A DNA stretch of 64,000 nt from Stutzerimonas stutzeri (GTDB taxonomy: Bacteria; Pseudomonadota; Gammaproteobacteria; Pseudomonadales; Pseudomonadaceae). Made by a program: the position numbers and the translations under genes. The DNA lies in the NCBI RefSeq assembly GCF_024448935.1, contig NZ_JAMOIE010000009.1:21883-85882 (forward strand). Reading direction: 5' to 3'. Positions 50,649 to 59,851 of this stretch are shown piece after piece (positions within the stretch are counted from its first letter, which is position 1; each line of letters opens with the position of its first letter). A model generated the notes under the pieces. That model worked only from the letters and a program-made list of their open reading frames with translations, made no database searches and had not been told where the DNA came from.

Positions 50649-51847
50649 CAGCCCATCTCCATGAAGAACAGCGCGGCGATGGCATCCAGCAGGATCACCA
50701 TGAAGATCGCCTGGACCACGCTGGAGGTGGTGTGCTCGCCCACCGACTGCGCACTGCCGCTGACCTTGAAGCCCTCCAGGCAACCGATCACCGCGATGAT
50801 GAAGGCGAACACCGGCGCCTTGCCCAGCCCAACGAGGAAATGGCTGACGGCGATATCGCGCGCCATGATGTTGAAGAACATCGTCGGCGAGATGTCCAGC
50901 GCCAGCACGCACACCACCAGCCCGCCGGCGATGCCGCTGAGCATGCCGACGAAGGTCAGGATCGGCAGCGTGATCAGCATCGCCAGCACCCGCGGCAACA
51001 CCAGCAGCTCGATGGGGCTCAGGCCAAGGGTGCGGATCGCGTCGATCTCTTCATTGGATTTCATCGAGCCGATCTGCGCAGCGAAGGCGCTGGCGCTGCG
51101 TCCGGCAAGCAATATCGCCGCCAGCAGCACGCCGAACTCGCGCAGGAAGGAGAAGCCCACCAGATTGACCGTGTAGATGGTCGCGCCGAAGTCGGCGAGC
51201 ACGGTCGCGCCAAGAAAGGCCACCACCGCACCGACCAGAAAGGTCAGCAGGGCGACGATGGGGATCGCATCCAGCCCGGTTTGCTCGATGTGCGCCACCA
51301 GCGCGGTGAGCCGCCAGCGCCGCAGGTTGGGGAGCACGGTGAACAGTGTCTGTAGGGTCAGGCCGATGAAGCCGAGCAGGGTGCGCTGCTGATTCCAGAC
51401 ACCCGACACGCTACGTCCAACATGGGCCAGCACATCGGCAAAGCCATTGGTGGCCGGCGCCTGCTCGGCTTCTGACTGGTCCAGCGCGGCGGCGACGGTT
51501 TTCAACAAGGCTTGGCGTTCCGCCGGCAGCTGCGGCGCCCAGTCGCTCAGGCGGGCCACCCGTGCGGCGCCGATCAGTTCGATCAGTAGCCCGGCGCCCG
51601 CGGTATCCAGCTCGCCAAGCGAATCGAGCTCGACCCGATCGGTATCTGTGACCTGGCGGCGCGTGCGCTCAATCTCCCGCCGCAGCGTCGCGTAGTGCTG
51701 CAGGGTCCAGTCGCCGGCAATGGTGAGTGCGGCGTGGGCGTCCTGTGTCGGCTGCCGCTGCAGACTGCCTGGCAGCGAAGTGGGGTGCGTCAAAGTGATA
51801 TCCCGTAGTGCTGGTAGCGGGGCGGCTGCGCCGCTACCCTTTAGCAT
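50645..51847 (-). CDS. MlaE-family permease with N-terminal STAS domain
   Basis: The 400-residue protein has a STAS-like domain (about 40-110; VELDSLGELDTAGAGLLIELIG) fused to a MlaE permease (about 150-400; FGVLLAAILLAGRSASAFAAQIGSM, SVGEHTTSSVVQAIFMVI). In the canonical Mla system the STAS protein (MlaB) is separate. ATG at 51847 has AGGA nine bases upstream; an earlier ATG at 51880 lacks one. First gene of the four-gene operon. Confidence 0.88.
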   Translation of the reverse strand: MLKGSGAAAPLPALRDITLTHPTSLPGSLQRQPTQDAHAALTIAGDWTLQHYATLRREIERTRRQVTDTDRVELDSLGELDTAGAGLLIELIGAARVARLSDWAPQLPAERQALLKTVAAALDQSEAEQAPATNGFADVLAHVGRSVSGVWNQQRTLLGFIGLTLQTLFTVLPNLRRWRLTALVAHIEQTGLDAIPIVALLTFLVGAVVAFLGATVLADFGATIYTVNLVGFSFLREFGVLLAAILLAGRSASAFAAQIGSMKSNEEIDAIRTLGLSPIELLVLPRVLAMLITLPILTFVGMLSGIAGGLVVCVLALDISPTMFFNIMARDIAVSHFLVGLGKAPVFAFIIAVIGCLEGFKVSGSAQSVGEHTTSSVVQAIFMVILLDAIAALFFMEMGW

Positions 51848-52130
51848 CGCCCAGATCCTAACAGTTCGGACCTCGATCATGAGGTTACGTTTAGGTCTCC
51901 GAGGCTTCGAATAGGGGCAGTTGGCCAATGGCGGCGCAATTTGTTACAGGCCGGCACGAACTATCGACCGCTTCCGCCCTCCATAGCGTGCACGCCGACG
52001 ACCATGCTCGGTACCGCGCTGCGTCGAGGGGCTGCTATCTTACGCCGTCTTTGCTGACGTCTTCATCACGCCCGGATTCGGCCCCTGCCAACTTCACCTT
52101 TGCGATCTCAGCAAGAGCTACCGATTGCCT

Positions 52131-52538
52131 ATGAATTACTTGCGCGTCCTGCCGTTCCTCGCGGTGCTAGCGGTCATCCTCTTCAGCGGATTGCGGCCGG
52201 AACCGGTTCCCCAGGTGTTCGACCAGCAGGACAAGCTGCATCACATGCTTGGCTTCGCCGCCCTGATGTTCACCCTGCGCCTGGCCTTCCCGCAGTGGCG
52301 CGTATTCTGGGCCGTGGCGGCAAGCCTGGTAGCGGCCACGCTGATCGAGGTCGGCCAGAGCCTGCTGCCCAATCGACAGGCGTCGCTGGGCGACATGCTC
52401 GCCAATACCCTTGGCGTTCTGCTTGGCTGGGGTTGCGCTTACGTGGCTCATCAGTGGTACCTGCGCCGGATCGGCATCAACACCGATCCCGAGCCATCCG
52501 ACTCGCCCGAGCGGCTTGGAGACGCCGCCCGTCCGTGA
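52131..52538 (+). CDS. VanZ-family membrane protein
   Basis: The 135-residue protein has three or four membrane segments and the VanZ-like QDKLHHMLGFAALM, ASLGDMLANTLGVLLGWG and IEVGQSLLPNR motifs. Function in Gram-negatives unknown. ATG at 52131 is used; a TTG two codons earlier is in frame. Confidence 0.88.
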   Translation: MNYLRVLPFLAVLAVILFSGLRPEPVPQVFDQQDKLHHMLGFAALMFTLRLAFPQWRVFWAVAASLVAATLIEVGQSLLPNRQASLGDMLANTLGVLLGWGCAYVAHQWYLRRIGINTDPEPSDSPERLGDAARP

Positions 52539-52553
52539 GACCGGTGACAGTCG

Positions 52554-53207
52554 TCATCCGCCCGAGTCGCCATGCCGGCGCCGTGTTCGGCTGACGATTC
52601 CGGTAATGATCATGGCGACCAGCGCGCCGCCGGCTGCCAGGGCCATGTCCTTCTGCGGGTCCCAGCGATCATTCTGAGTGGCGAGAAAGGTGCGTCCCAG
52701 ACCGCCGCCCAGCATCTCCGCGCCAAACCATTCGATCAGCTCGTAAATCGCCGAGGTCGACAGTGCGATGTCTATCGGCAGTATCAGGCTCCAGAATCCA
52801 GGGCGCAGGCCCCTGCGGACCAGCAGTTCACGCATCGGATAGGCCAGGAGCAGCCCATAGCTGAAGTGTGCCAAGCGGTCGAACTGATTGCGTTCCCAAC
52901 CCAGCTGTTCATTCAAGCCTTCGCCGGACAGTGCCTGCCACCAGTCGTTGTAAGGCACGTTGGCGTAGGTGTAGTGGGCGCCAAGCTGATGAATGCAGAG
53001 ATAAAGGAAGATCAGGGTCGCGGCGCCGCGGGAAGGCAGGTAATGCTTGTGCCCCAGCAGCAAGACGGCTGCCAACCCCGCAACCAGGAGGTTCTCCAGC
53101 AGCCAGTCATGGCGGTTGAGCGGATCGATCGCCAGCGCACCCCAGATCAACAGGAACAGGCCGAGCAAGGTCAAAAGGTAGCGTCGGTGTCGTCTGTCTG
53201 TGGCCAT
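52554..53207 (-). CDS. DUF2238 (YjdF) membrane protein
   Basis: The 217-residue protein has about six membrane segments and the DUF2238 hallmarks IHQLGAHYTYANVPY, NQFDRLAHFSYGLLLAYP and a final FLATQNDRWDPQKDMALAAGGAL. Role unknown. Converges on the vanZ-like gene and is divergent from the cox cluster. Confidence 0.9.
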   Translation of the reverse strand: MATDRRHRRYLLTLLGLFLLIWGALAIDPLNRHDWLLENLLVAGLAAVLLLGHKHYLPSRGAATLIFLYLCIHQLGAHYTYANVPYNDWWQALSGEGLNEQLGWERNQFDRLAHFSYGLLLAYPMRELLVRRGLRPGFWSLILPIDIALSTSAIYELIEWFGAEMLGGGLGRTFLATQNDRWDPQKDMALAAGGALVAMIITGIVSRTRRRHGDSGG

Positions 53208-53311
53208 GCATTCCCCTGAGTCGATTTCCTTGTTTTTTAGGACAAGCGCAACGACTTAAGGGTCCACCGCTTACGCATTCGACCGGTTATCCAACTTTTC
53301 CCGGCTGCGCA

Positions 53312-54364
53312 GTGTCACAAAACGTGACCCACAGCGAGGCGGACCATGCGGCTGACCCTAATAAACGACCTCATCCCAGCATGCTTTCAGCGCGTGGTGT
53401 CTGCCTGTTGCTGCTGAGCGCGGTGCTGGTGGGGTGCGCCGGCCCGCAGTCGGCGCTGAACCCCGCTGGTGCCGGCGCGCAGAGCATCGCCACGCTGTTC
53501 TGGTGGATGGCGGGCGGCGCGCTGGTCATCTGGCTGGTGGTGATGGGCATCGCCCTGTATGCCACCCAGGCACACCCGGAAGCTCACGGTATCCGCAGTG
53601 CCCGTTGGCTGATCATCGGTGGCGGGATCATTGTCCCCGTTGTGGTTCTGACCGGCCTGCTGATCTACGGGCTGATGCTGATGCCGCAGTTGCGCTCCGC
53701 CGAAAACGTGGCCCTGCGAGTGGATGTGTCGGGTGAGCAGTGGTGGTGGCGGGTGCGCTATCGGACCGATGCGGGGGAGGTCGTCGAACTGGCGAACGAA
53801 ATACGACTGCCGGTGGATGAGCGGGTGGCCTTCAGCCTGACCAGCCCGGACGTGATCCACTCGTTCTGGATCCCCTCGCTGGGCGGCAAGGTCGACATGA
53901 TTCCCGGTCGGGTCAACGAGCTGGTGCTGGAGCCGACCGAGACCGGCACTTTCCGTGGCGCCTGTGCCGAATACTGCGGCACCTCCCACGCGCTGATGAA
54001 TTTCGCCGTAGTGGTGATGACCCGTGAGGCCTTCGATCAATGGCTAGCCGAACAGGCCGAGCCCGCGCAGCAACCGGAAACGGAACTGCAGCAGGCGGGC
54101 CAGCAGGCCTTTCTCGCCAATGGCTGCGGTGCCTGTCATCAGGTGCGCGGCACGGCCGCCGACGGCACGGTCGGGCCAGACCTGACCCACGTCGGCAGCC
54201 GCCTGACCCTGGCAGCCGGCACGCTGCCGGCCGATGTCGACGCCTTCCGGCGCTGGATCGGCCACAGCCGCGCGATCAAGCCAGACGTGAAAATGCCCGC
54301 CTTCGGCATGCTGCCTGAGGCACAGCTGAGCGCCATGGCGCATTACCTGAAGGGCCTTGAATGA
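53312..54364 (+). CDS. coxB: Cytochrome c oxidase subunit II with fused cytochrome c
   Basis: This is a caa3-type subunit II. It has a lipoprotein-like signal (LVGC), two membrane segments, a CuA cupredoxin domain with CAEYCGTSHALM and a C-terminal cytochrome c (CGACH haem site, late DVKMPAFGM ligand). It takes electrons from cytochrome c to the oxidase. Start uncertain: GTG at 53312 gives 350 residues; ATG at 53381 gives 327 and puts the lipobox cysteine at position 19, which is more signal-like. The stop overlaps coxA by four bases. Confidence 0.92.
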   Translation: MSQNVTHSEADHAADPNKRPHPSMLSARGVCLLLLSAVLVGCAGPQSALNPAGAGAQSIATLFWWMAGGALVIWLVVMGIALYATQAHPEAHGIRSARWLIIGGGIIVPVVVLTGLLIYGLMLMPQLRSAENVALRVDVSGEQWWWRVRYRTDAGEVVELANEIRLPVDERVAFSLTSPDVIHSFWIPSLGGKVDMIPGRVNELVLEPTETGTFRGACAEYCGTSHALMNFAVVVMTREAFDQWLAEQAEPAQQPETELQQAGQQAFLANGCGACHQVRGTAADGTVGPDLTHVGSRLTLAAGTLPADVDAFRRWIGHSRAIKPDVKMPAFGMLPEAQLSAMAHYLKGLE

Positions 54365-56904
54365 GCGAGCCGATTGCATACCGCGACCCGCAGGACGAAG
54401 CCCGCGCCAAAGGGCAGGCCGAACGCCTGGCCGCAGCCTGGAAGACACCCACCGGCTGGCGTTACTGGTCTGCGGTAAACAACACCGAGGTGGGCCTCTG
54501 GTACACCGGCGTGTCGTTCCTGTTCTTCCTCTTTGCCGGCGTGCTGGCGATGCTGATTCGCGCTCAGCTGGCGGTGCCGGATAACGATCTGCTGTCGGCC
54601 GAAACCTATAACCAGGTGTTCACGCTGCACGGCTCGGTGATGATGTTTCTCTTCGGCGTGCCGATTTTCGAAGCGTTTTCGATTCTGATCCTGCCGCAGA
54701 TGCTCGGCGCGCGAGACTTGCCGTTCCCGCGCCTGTCAGCCTATGGCTTCTGGTGTTTCATCATTGGTGGCGTGTTCGTCTGTGGCTCGATCTTTTTCGG
54801 CGTCGCGCCGCAGGGTGGCTGGTTCATGTACCCGCCGCTCACCACCACCTATCAGGACGGCCTCGGCGCGGATATCTGGCTGCTCGGGCTGTCATTCATC
54901 GAAGTGTCTTCGATCGCGGCGGCGGTGGAGCTGATCGTCGGCGTGCTGAAAACACGGCCGCCGGGTATGCGCATCAACCTGATTCCGCTGTATTCCTGGT
55001 ACATCCTGGTGGTCGCGGGAATGATCCTGTTCGCGTTTCCACCGCTGATCGCCGGCGACCTGTTGTTCGAGCTGGAGCGCGCATTCGACTGGCCGTTCTT
55101 CGATGCCAGCCGTGGCGGCGACCCGCTGCTCTGGCAGCACCTGTTCTGGATCTTCGGCCACCCCGAGGTCTACATCATCTTCCTGCCCGCCGTGGCGCTG
55201 GTGGCGACCATCGTGCCCACCGCAGCCGGGCGGCCCATCGTTGGCTACAGCTTCATCGTGCTGGCAGCGGTCGGCACCGGGTTCATCAGTTTCGGGCTGT
55301 GGGTCCACCACATGTTCACCACCGGGATGCCCGGCATCTCGCTGGCCTTCTTCTCGGCGGCATCCGAAGCGGTGGCGATCCCCACTGGGGTGCAGATCTT
55401 CTGTTTCCTCGCGACAGCATTGGCGGGACGCTTCGTCAAATCGGTGCCGATGCTGTTCGTTGCCGGTGCGCTGGCGATCTTCGTGCTGGGCGGGCTGACC
55501 GGGGTGATGGTGGCGTTGGCGCCGTTCGATTTCCAGGCGCACGACACCTATTTCATCGTCGCGCACCTGCACTACGTGCTGATCGGCGGCATGCTGTTCC
55601 CGGTCATCGCCGGCCTCTACTACTTCTTCCCGCTGGCGCGCAGCAAGACGCTGTCGGACCGGCTCGGGCGGATCGCCTTCTGGCTGATGTTCATCGGCTT
55701 CAACATCGCCTTTTTGCCCATGCACTTCACCGGTCTGCTCGGGATGCCGCGGCGCGTCTACACCTACGCGCCGGGTATGGGCTTCGACGTGCTCAACATG
55801 GTGTCGACGGTGGGCGCCTTCATTCTCGCCGCCGGCGTCGCGGTGCTGGTCTGGGACGTCATGCGGCCCAAGGGCAAGCAGCCCTACAGCACGCGCAATC
55901 CGTGGAACGCCGGGACCCTCGAATGGCTCGCGGAAATGCCCGGTATGCCGTGGGGCTCAAGATCGATCCCGATCATCAAGAGCCGCTACCCGCTGTGGGA
56001 TCAGCCAGACCTGATGCGCGACGTGGATGCCGGGCGCTTTTACCTGCCCGACGCCGAGGAGGGCAAACGCGAGACCCTGATCAGCAGCATCATCGATGCC
56101 GAGCCGATCCAGTGCCTGCGCGTGCCGGGCCCGACCTTCCTGAGCATGTGGGCGGCGATCTTCACCGGCGGCCTGTTCATCTTCGCCACTTACAGCTGGT
56201 ACGTCGCGGCGCTGGTCAGCGGTGGCCTTGCGCTGATCACCATCCTGATCTGGCTATGGACCGGCACGGCGGTGATCCCGGAAAAACCGAAAAAGGACAT
56301 CGGCCTGGACGTGACGGTGCCGCTCTATGCCTCCGGCGCCAAGTCGGTGGGCTGGTGGGCCACCTTCATCACCATGATCGGCGACATGAGCGCCTTTGGC
56401 AGTCTGGTGTTCGGGTACTTCTTCTTCTGGACCGTGCACGAGGATTTTCCGCCTGCAGATGCGGCCGGCTCAGGCGCGGCCGGCCCCGGCGTGTTCTGGC
56501 CGGTATTGGGGCTGGGGTTGATTGCCGCGTCCTGGGCGCTGACGCTGCTGGCACGACACTGCAACTTTCGCGATCAGGCGGCGGGCTTCTACGGCTCGCT
56601 GGGGTTGGCGGCGATCTGCACCCTGGCGGGGGCCTACTCCATGTGGGCCGGGCCGCATTTCAGCGGCCTCGATCCCACCAGCAACGTCTATCCCGCCACG
56701 GTGTGGGTGCTGGTGCTCTGGTGCCTGATACACCTGTCCATCGGCCTGATCATGCAGCTCTATTGCCTGGCGCGACGTGCGGCCGGCCGGATGACGGCGG
56801 TGCATGACATCGATATCCGCAATGTCGCGTTGTACTGGCATTTCATGCTCATCACCGTCGGCGTGACCGTCGCGGTCATCGCCGGCTTTGCGGAGGTGCT
56901 ATGA
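54361..56904 (+). CDS. coxA: Cytochrome c oxidase subunit I fused to subunit III
   Basis: The 847-residue protein carries a haem-copper oxidase subunit I (about 1-590): H267/Y271 of the HPEVY CuB-crosslink motif, HHMF, and HDTYFIVAHLHYVL haem ligands. A subunit III-like region (about 640-847) follows, with the FGSLVFGYFFFWTVHEDFPP segment. Fusion of I and III is known in some caa3 oxidases. It forms the proton-pumping core of the terminal oxidase in the inner membrane. Confidence 0.93.
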   Translation: MSEPIAYRDPQDEARAKGQAERLAAAWKTPTGWRYWSAVNNTEVGLWYTGVSFLFFLFAGVLAMLIRAQLAVPDNDLLSAETYNQVFTLHGSVMMFLFGVPIFEAFSILILPQMLGARDLPFPRLSAYGFWCFIIGGVFVCGSIFFGVAPQGGWFMYPPLTTTYQDGLGADIWLLGLSFIEVSSIAAAVELIVGVLKTRPPGMRINLIPLYSWYILVVAGMILFAFPPLIAGDLLFELERAFDWPFFDASRGGDPLLWQHLFWIFGHPEVYIIFLPAVALVATIVPTAAGRPIVGYSFIVLAAVGTGFISFGLWVHHMFTTGMPGISLAFFSAASEAVAIPTGVQIFCFLATALAGRFVKSVPMLFVAGALAIFVLGGLTGVMVALAPFDFQAHDTYFIVAHLHYVLIGGMLFPVIAGLYYFFPLARSKTLSDRLGRIAFWLMFIGFNIAFLPMHFTGLLGMPRRVYTYAPGMGFDVLNMVSTVGAFILAAGVAVLVWDVMRPKGKQPYSTRNPWNAGTLEWLAEMPGMPWGSRSIPIIKSRYPLWDQPDLMRDVDAGRFYLPDAEEGKRETLISSIIDAEPIQCLRVPGPTFLSMWAAIFTGGLFIFATYSWYVAALVSGGLALITILIWLWTGTAVIPEKPKKDIGLDVTVPLYASGAKSVGWWATFITMIGDMSAFGSLVFGYFFFWTVHEDFPPADAAGSGAAGPGVFWPVLGLGLIAASWALTLLARHCNFRDQAAGFYGSLGLAAICTLAGAYSMWAGPHFSGLDPTSNVYPATVWVLVLWCLIHLSIGLIMQLYCLARRAAGRMTAVHDIDIRNVALYWHFMLITVGVTVAVIAGFAEVL

Positions 56905-57326
56905 GGGAAAATCCGAGCGAACAGCAACGGAATGGCGATCAGCAAGCCCCTGAAGCACCGCCGCAAGAGCGCGACACCCTCTGGCTGATCACCTTCAGCC
57001 CGACTATCTGGGCGGCGCATTTTCTGCTGTCTTACCTGGCTGTGTCTGTGTGGTGCGCCAAGGTGGCGGGCCGCAGCGGCGAGTTGGGCGACATCCGCCT
57101 CGCCATCGGCGTGCTGACGCTCGTTGCGCTGGCCGGGATCTCACTGACTGGTTGGCGCGGCTGGCGCAAACACTCCTTTGGCCACGCCACGGCACCACAT
57201 GACTTCGACACCCCCGGCGATCGTCATCGCTTCCTTGGCTTCGCGACACTGCTGTTGAGCGGCCTGAGTTTCGTGGCGACGATTTTCGTTGCCTTGAGCG
57301 TGGTGTTCATCAGGAGCTGCACATGA
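56901..57326 (+). CDS. Small membrane protein of oxidase cluster
   Basis: The 141-residue protein has a polar N-terminus of about 28 residues, then three hydrophobic segments. No domain is recognised. It overlaps coxA and ctaG by four bases each, so it is translated with the oxidase and may be a subunit-IV-like or assembly component; this is inferred from position. Confidence 0.75.
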   Translation: MRENPSEQQRNGDQQAPEAPPQERDTLWLITFSPTIWAAHFLLSYLAVSVWCAKVAGRSGELGDIRLAIGVLTLVALAGISLTGWRGWRKHSFGHATAPHDFDTPGDRHRFLGFATLLLSGLSFVATIFVALSVVFIRSCT

Positions 57327-57952
57327 TCTGGCGTCCGCTCTCGTTGCTGCTCGGTCTGGCCACGCTGGGCGCAGTCTGGCTCGGGCCCTTGCCAGACATG
57401 GCCGATCGGCTGTTCGTCGGCCACATGCTGATGCATGTGATGGTGGTGGCGGTGGCGGCGCCGTTGCTGGCGATCGGCCTTGCCGGCGGCCGGTTTGATT
57501 GCTCCAATCGCATCCCGTTTCTGTTCTCGCCGATCCTGGCCTCGGTGATCGAGTTGTTCGTGGTCTGGGCCTGGCACATGCCGGCGCTGCATCATGCGGC
57601 GCGCACCTCGCAAGCGGCGCAGCTGCTGGAACAGGGCAGCTATCTGTTCGTTGGGCTGTTGGTCTGGCTCGCGGCATTCGGCGGCGTGCGTCATCAGCGC
57701 GCGCTGGCCGGCATTGCCGGCCTGCTGCTGACCTCGATGCATATGACGCTGCTCGGCGTGCTGCTGGCGATGTCGAGCCGACCGCTGTTCGAGCACACCG
57801 GCTCGGCACTCTCGGGCATGAGCCCGCTCGAGGATCAACAGATGGGTGGCGTGATCATGCTGGCTTTTGGCGGCAGCGCCTATCTTATCGGCGGGCTGTA
57901 CCTGCTGTTCGGCCTATTACAGGACAAGCGCAATGCCCTTTCCGTCAGCTAA
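57323..57952 (+). CDS. ctaG: CtaG-type cytochrome oxidase assembly protein
   Basis: The 209-residue membrane protein belongs to the caa3-type CtaG family (distinct from Cox11): GHMLMHVMVVAVAAPLLAIG, WAWHMPALHHAA and DQQMGGVIMLAFGG are typical, with histidines that may handle copper. About six membrane segments. It assists metal insertion or assembly of the caa3 oxidase. Overlaps the next gene by 20 bases. Confidence 0.88.
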   Translation: MIWRPLSLLLGLATLGAVWLGPLPDMADRLFVGHMLMHVMVVAVAAPLLAIGLAGGRFDCSNRIPFLFSPILASVIELFVVWAWHMPALHHAARTSQAAQLLEQGSYLFVGLLVWLAAFGGVRHQRALAGIAGLLLTSMHMTLLGVLLAMSSRPLFEHTGSALSGMSPLEDQQMGGVIMLAFGGSAYLIGGLYLLFGLLQDKRNALSVS

Positions 57953-59204
57953 ACGCAGGGTCCGGAGATGCCCGGCGCCGCTGCGGCGCTGGCTGTGCTG
58001 GCTGACCGGTGGCTCGTGGAAGCGCGTCGTGGCGGCCATCGCGTTGATGGCAGCGTTGGCGGGGGCGGGCGCGTTCGTGCTGGTTTCGCTGGGACTGGTC
58101 TCGATCAGTGCCAGCTCGGGTCACTGGAAGGCGACCGGATGGATGCTGCACTACGCCATGCGGCGTGCGGTGAGCACGCAGTCGATGGGCATCAAGGTGC
58201 CGCCGCTGGACGATCCGGCGTTGGTGCTCAAGGGGGCTGGGCACTATCACACGGGCTGCCTGGCCTGCCATGGCGGCCCAGGCCAGGAACGCTCGCTGAT
58301 TGTCCAGCAGATGACACCCGAGCCGCCTTACTTGCCGCCGCGGATCGAACACTGGGAGCCGCAGGAGCTGTTCTGGATTGTGAAGAATGGCGTGAAATTC
58401 ACCGCCATGCCGGCCTGGCCCGCGCAGAAAAGAGACGATGAGGTTTGGGCCGTGGTGGCATTCCTCCAGGCGATGCCGAGCATGTCGCCCCAGCGCTATA
58501 AGCAGCTTGCGCTGGGCGGGCGCAGCGAAGAGACCGCCAAACCCGTCACGCCCGATCATCCGCGGCCGCTGAAGGATCCGCTGGGTCCGGTGTTGGCCAA
58601 CTGCAACCGTTGCCATGCCGAAGACGGCGGCGGCCGGGGTGAGGGCGCGTTCCCCCGATTGGCCGGGCAGAGCGAGGCTTATCTGCTGGGTGCGTTGCAG
58701 GCGTATGCCAGGGATAAGCGCTATAGCGGCATCATGCAGCCGATCGCCGCAGGTCTGGAGCCGGCGGTGCTCGAAGCACTGGCGCAGCATTACGCTGATC
58801 TGCCGCCAGTCAGTCGCATAGACGCTCCAGAGCCGACGTCGGACATCCTGGCCCAGGGCCTGTCGCTGGCGGAGCGCGGTGTGCGTGAACGCGGCATCCC
58901 GTCCTGCGTCCACTGCCACGGGCCCAAGGACGGTCCTCGCAATCCGATGTACCCCAACATCGCCGGGCAGTACGCCCGCTACCTGAACTTGCAGCTGGAG
59001 CTGTTCACGGCTGGTAAGCGTGGCGGTACGGAGTACGCCCATATCATGCACAGCGCCGCGCAGCGGCTCACGCCGGAGCAGATGCAGGCACTGGCCGATT
59101 ACTACGCATCGTTGCCGACAAAGGTGGCCGGGGCGCTCGATAAGCCCGCCCCAACCCTCACCGAGCCGTCCATGCAGACCCCTTTACCGCAAAAGCAGAG
59201 GTAA
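57933..59204 (+). CDS. Triheme cytochrome c, membrane-anchored
   Basis: The 423-residue protein has a basic N-terminus, one membrane anchor (about residues 32-55) and three cytochrome c domains with haem motifs CLACH, CNRCH and CVHCH. It could feed electrons to the caa3 oxidase through the subunit II cytochrome domain. ATG at 57933 has AGGA upstream and lies inside the 3-prime end of ctaG. The third domain ends ALADYYASLP, a class I cytochrome pattern. Confidence 0.9.
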   Translation: MPFPSAKRRVRRCPAPLRRWLCWLTGGSWKRVVAAIALMAALAGAGAFVLVSLGLVSISASSGHWKATGWMLHYAMRRAVSTQSMGIKVPPLDDPALVLKGAGHYHTGCLACHGGPGQERSLIVQQMTPEPPYLPPRIEHWEPQELFWIVKNGVKFTAMPAWPAQKRDDEVWAVVAFLQAMPSMSPQRYKQLALGGRSEETAKPVTPDHPRPLKDPLGPVLANCNRCHAEDGGGRGEGAFPRLAGQSEAYLLGALQAYARDKRYSGIMQPIAAGLEPAVLEALAQHYADLPPVSRIDAPEPTSDILAQGLSLAERGVRERGIPSCVHCHGPKDGPRNPMYPNIAGQYARYLNLQLELFTAGKRGGTEYAHIMHSAAQRLTPEQMQALADYYASLPTKVAGALDKPAPTLTEPSMQTPLPQKQR

Positions 59205-59207
59205 CCG

Positions 59208-59816
59208 ATGTTCGACAAAATCGTGGAAATCGTTTCGGCATTGGGCTATGTCGGGGTTTTCCTGCTGATGTTGCTGGAGAACATCTTCCCGCCCATCCCG
59301 TCGGAGCTGATCATGCCACTGGCGGGCTTCGTCGCGGCACGGGGTGACCTCAACTTCATCGCGGTGATTCTGGTCGGCACTGCTGGTTCAGTGGTCGGTG
59401 CGCTGCCCTGGTACTACGCCGGCGCCACACTTGGCCAGAAGCGCATGAAGCACTTCGCCGCACGCTGGGGCCCCTGGTTGACCCTGTCACCAGAGGACGT
59501 CGACAAGGCCAGCGACTGGTTCGATCGCCACGGCAAGAGCGCGGTGTTCTTTGGCCGCCTGATTCCGACGGTGCGCACCCTGATTTCGGTGCCCGCGGGC
59601 ATCGCCGGAATGTCGATGACCAAATTCCTGATCTATTCGACGCTGGGCTCGCTGATCTGGACGGCGCTGCTGGCCCTGGCCGGTTACCTGCTTGAGTCGC
59701 AGTACCAGAGGGTCTCTGAGTACCTCAATCCGGTTTCCACCGCAATCGTGGTCTTGATGGTGCTCTACTACCTGTACCGGCTGATTCGCCAGCGTTTCGC
59801 CAGCAAAAAACAGTAG
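59208..59816 (+). CDS. DedA-family membrane protein
   Basis: The 202-residue protein has the DedA signatures ENIFPPIPSELIMPLAGF and GRLIPTVRTLISVPAGIAGM. DedA proteins are undecaprenyl-phosphate or phospholipid translocases and affect membrane energetics. It starts three bases after the triheme cytochrome stop and is probably cotranscribed with the oxidase cluster. Confidence 0.93.
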   Translation: MFDKIVEIVSALGYVGVFLLMLLENIFPPIPSELIMPLAGFVAARGDLNFIAVILVGTAGSVVGALPWYYAGATLGQKRMKHFAARWGPWLTLSPEDVDKASDWFDRHGKSAVFFGRLIPTVRTLISVPAGIAGMSMTKFLIYSTLGSLIWTALLALAGYLLESQYQRVSEYLNPVSTAIVVLMVLYYLYRLIRQRFASKKQ

Positions 59817-59845
59817 GCCGTGGCGCCAGTTCGCGGCGCCACGGC
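59817..59845. terminator. Convergent intergenic hairpin
   Basis: Perfect 11-base arms GCCGTGGCGCC / GGCGCCACGGC surround a 7-base loop, filling the gap between the convergent dedA and pyruvyl-transferase stops. No U-run follows on either strand, so it may block read-through as a stable RNA structure rather than as a classical terminator. Confidence 0.65.
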
Positions 59846-59851
59846 GGTCAC

